A DNA stretch of 64,000 nucleotides, from positions 2,480,001 through 2,544,000 of the forward strand of contig NZ_CP039291.1 of the NCBI RefSeq assembly GCF_004798685.1, written 5' to 3'. The translations under genes were made by a program, and so were the position numbers. This document shows positions 62,130 through 64,000 of the stretch, one piece after another (position 1 is the first letter of the stretch; every line of letters begins with the position of its first letter). The notes under the pieces were generated by a model. That model saw only the letters and a list, made by a program, of their open reading frames with translations, made no database searches and was not told the origin of the DNA. This DNA is from Cellulomonas shaoxiangyii. Lineage in GTDB: Bacteria; Actinomycetota; Actinomycetes; Actinomycetales; Cellulomonadaceae.

Positions 62130-63104
62130 GTGTCGGGTCATCTGCTGCTCGTGCTGGTCGTCCTGCTCGGGACCGCGCTCGCGCTCGCCGTCGTCGTGGG
62201 GCTCGTGGCCGCGTCGCGCACGGCCGGCGAGCCGCCGGGCACCGTGGACGTCGCCCGGGCGCCGGCCGCGTACCGGCACGCGCGGCGGCACGCCGGCGTC
62301 GTGGCGGTGGTGGCGTGGGCGGCGCTGCTCGTCGTCGCGCTCACCGGGCCCGTCCTGGCCGCGCACGGCCGGTGGCAGGGCGTGCTGCTCGGCAGCATCC
62401 CGGCCGCGGCGGGCCTGGCCTTCCTGCTCGTCGGCGCCGTCGGCGAGCGGACGTGGCCACGCCCCGACGGCACCGTGCGGCGCGCGCCGCTGCGCCCCCG
62501 GCGCGTCGCGGACGTCGCACCGCCGGCGCTGCGCCGGCTGACGTGGGCCTGGACCGGCGGGCTCGCCCTGGCGACGCTCGCGTTCGGTGCCACCGCCGGC
62601 CCCGACGGACGCTCCGTCGCGCTGACCTACGCCGCCGGGCACAGCGCCGCCGCCGGCCCCTACCCGGGCTGGACCTACGGCGTCCCGCTCACGCTGGCGG
62701 CACTCCTGGTGCTCGGCGCCGGGGAGGGCGTCCTGCGGCTCGTGACCGCGCGCCCCGTGGTCGCGGCCACGACGCAGGACGACGACGCCCGGCTGCGGCG
62801 CGCCTCGGCGCGGCGCCTGCTCGCCGGCACGCAGCTCGTGCTGGGCGGGACGCTCGCCGGCGTGCTCGGGGCGGGCGGTGCGGCCCTGCGGTCCGTCGGG
62901 CGGGCGCACGAGTACGCCGCCGACGGCGTGGCGTACTCGCTGGGCGCGCCGTGGGTGGTCGCCGCCGGCACGGCGGCACTGGTGGCCGGCCTGGCCGTCG
63001 GCGTCACCGCGCTGGTCGTCGCGGCTCGCGCGCTGCACCGCGCGGCACGCGACGCCGGCGCTCCCGTCGTCCCCGTCCCCGTCCCCGTTCCCCGGCTCCC
63101 GTGA
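62130..63104 (+). CDS. Polytopic membrane protein, first gene of a GntR operon
   Basis: 324 residues with about six to seven membrane helices (near 5-25, 56-75, 82-102, 140-156, 186-205, 233-252, 276-300). Its position ahead of a YtrA-type regulator resembles the envelope-stress operons where the membrane protein is the regulated target, but no known domain was recognised. GTG start with AGGAAGGGAG upstream. Stop overlaps the regulator start (GTGA). Confidence 0.8.
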   Translation: MSGHLLLVLVVLLGTALALAVVVGLVAASRTAGEPPGTVDVARAPAAYRHARRHAGVVAVVAWAALLVVALTGPVLAAHGRWQGVLLGSIPAAAGLAFLLVGAVGERTWPRPDGTVRRAPLRPRRVADVAPPALRRLTWAWTGGLALATLAFGATAGPDGRSVALTYAAGHSAAAGPYPGWTYGVPLTLAALLVLGAGEGVLRLVTARPVVAATTQDDDARLRRASARRLLAGTQLVLGGTLAGVLGAGGAALRSVGRAHEYAADGVAYSLGAPWVVAAGTAALVAGLAVGVTALVVAARALHRAARDAGAPVVPVPVPVPRLP

Positions 63105-63493
63105 GCGTCCAGCTCGAGGTCGACCTGGCCTCCGGTGTCCCCGTCTACGAGCAGGTGCGCGCCCAGGTCGTCGCGCACGTCGCCGCCGGGCGGCTGAGCC
63201 CGGGCGACCGGCTGCCGACGATCCGCGCCCTCGCGACCGACCTCGGCGTGGCACCGGGGACGGTCGCCCGCGCCTTCCGCGAGCTCGAGGCCGCCGGGGT
63301 CGTGGTCACGCGCCGGCGGGCCGGCACCCAGGTCGCCGCGGGGGCGGCGCCCGCCGACGCCGCGCCGCGCGCCGCGGCCCTCGCCTACGCCGACGTCGCC
63401 CGGGCCGCGGGCCTGACGCCGGACGAGGCGCTCGACCTCGTCCGCGGCGCCCTGCTCGCCCCGACCGCCCCGCGGGACCCCGGCGGGCGCTGA
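63101..63493 (+). CDS. GntR-family transcriptional regulator, YtrA subfamily
   Basis: 130 residues. N-terminal VPVYEQVRAQVVAHVAAGRLSPGDRLPTIRALATDLGVAPGTVARAFRELEAAGVVVTRRRAGTQVA is a winged helix of the GntR type, and the short C-terminal part (about 40 residues, two helices) is the YtrA type. GTG overlaps the stop of the membrane protein gene, so it probably autoregulates through the inverted repeat at 62090-62105 and is released by an unknown cell-envelope signal. Confidence 0.9.
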   Translation: MSVQLEVDLASGVPVYEQVRAQVVAHVAAGRLSPGDRLPTIRALATDLGVAPGTVARAFRELEAAGVVVTRRRAGTQVAAGAAPADAAPRAAALAYADVARAAGLTPDEALDLVRGALLAPTAPRDPGGR

Positions 63494-63554
63494 CGGTCAC
63501 CGGCACGGACCCGCCGAACGAGCAGCCCGGGCGGCCGCGCCGCACCCCGAGGGG

Positions 63555-64000
63555 CTAGATGCCCTGCCACGGCGGCTTCGACGCCCAGGTCTCCCGGTAG
63601 TAGCCGGCGAGCTGCAGGCGGCTCGCCGCGGGCTCGTCGACCAGGACCGTGACGTGCGGGTGCATCTGCAGCACGGTCGCCGGCCACATCGCGCTGACCG
63701 GCCCCTCGACGAGCTGGTGCACCGCCTCCGCCTTGTGCCGGCCCTGCGCGAGGAGCACGAGGTGCCGGGCCGACAGGATCGTCGCGAGGCCCTGCGTGAG
63801 GCAGTGCGTGGGCACCGCGTCGAGGTCGTCGCCGAAGAACCGCGCGTTGTCCTCGCGCGTCTGCCGCGTGAGCGTCTTGATGCGCGTGCGCGAGGCGAGG
63901 GACGAGCCGGGCTCGTTGAACGCGACGTGCCCGTCGGTGCCGATGCCGAGCAGCTGCAGGTCGACCCCGCCGGCGTCGGCGATCGCCCGCTCGTACGACG
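63555..64000 (-). CDS. nagB: Glucosamine-6-phosphate deaminase, N-terminus outside the window
   Basis: The C-terminal 147 residues of NagB. The coding region continues past 64000. Conserved LLGIGTDGHVAFNEPGSSLASRTRIKTLT contains the catalytic Asp/His/Glu cluster, and VLLAQGRHKAEAVHQLVEGPVSAMWPAT and LQMHPHVTVLVDE are the family's end. It converts glucosamine 6-phosphate to fructose 6-phosphate and ammonia, feeding amino-sugar carbon into glycolysis. TAG stop. A link with the PTS genes at 20790-23638 is only suggestive. Confidence 0.93.
   Translation of the reverse strand, partial: SYERAIADAGGVDLQLLGIGTDGHVAFNEPGSSLASRTRIKTLTRQTREDNARFFGDDLDAVPTHCLTQGLATILSARHLVLLAQGRHKAEAVHQLVEGPVSAMWPATVLQMHPHVTVLVDEPAASRLQLAGYYRETWASKPPWQGI

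Overview
The window is a piece of a chromosome from a very GC-rich Gram-positive actinobacterium, most likely Cellulomonadaceae (Cellulomonas or a close relative). This rests on the base composition and codon use, many GTG starts, GTGA/ATGA gene junctions, a group II truncated haemoglobin of the trHbO type, a mycothiol-nitroreductase-like protein, an Eis-type acetyltransferase, an actinobacterial EttA and the DUF3039/helicase pair. The taxon is inference. No insertion sequence, prophage, CRISPR array or rRNA operon was found; this is mostly core chromosome with some accessory genes.

Layout. 1-4690: the end of a sulfonate-type ABC permease, acetyl-CoA synthetase, O-acetylhomoserine sulfhydrylase and a CoA-binding protein on the plus strand. 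This looks like sulfur assimilation into homocysteine, with acetate recycling as a plausible link. 4716-10035: alkyltransferase-like protein and SpoIIE-type phosphatase (minus), Eis-like acetyltransferase, RpiB and an M13 peptidase. 10101-20733: a small membrane protein with a DsbA-like nitroreductase, PepN, a P-loop kinase with MalQ, an S9 oligopeptidase and an MscS channel. 20790-23638: PTS EIIA and EIIB divergent from EI, with neither HPr nor EIIC nearby. 23772-28626: trHbO, TesB, topoisomerase IB, an SDR/DUF2867 protein and a 4HBT thioesterase.

28771-38449 is the most unusual block. Two paralogous two-gene modules of dynamin-like or septin-like GTPases (A then B, each with overlapping start and stop) lie on the minus strand around an SSB paralogue and the ABC-F factor EttA. 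38585-47637: tRNA-Arg, oligoribonuclease, tRNA-His, an ATP-grasp enzyme, a complete divergent OpuC-type osmoprotectant importer whose binding protein appears circularly permuted, a flavin disulfide reductase and tRNA-Lys. 47755-53669: a lone GroES-like protein with an unknown partner, Bcp, tRNA-Leu, thioredoxin, a degenerate Nudix protein, and rph-rdgB with an ABC-F resistance-type gene. 53804-57641: an AbiEi/DUF559-like gene between repeats, then clpS, DUF2017, murI and an MBL hydrolase in one run. 57743-64000: pncB, a 53-residue membrane protein, DUF3039 with an SF2 helicase, a membrane protein with a YtrA-type GntR regulator behind a clear operator-promoter, and the end of nagB.

Two features run through the whole window. 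Many start codons lie only 6-8 bases after a TANNNT hexamer, which points to leaderless mRNAs. Most convergent gene pairs are separated by long GC hairpins without a T tract.
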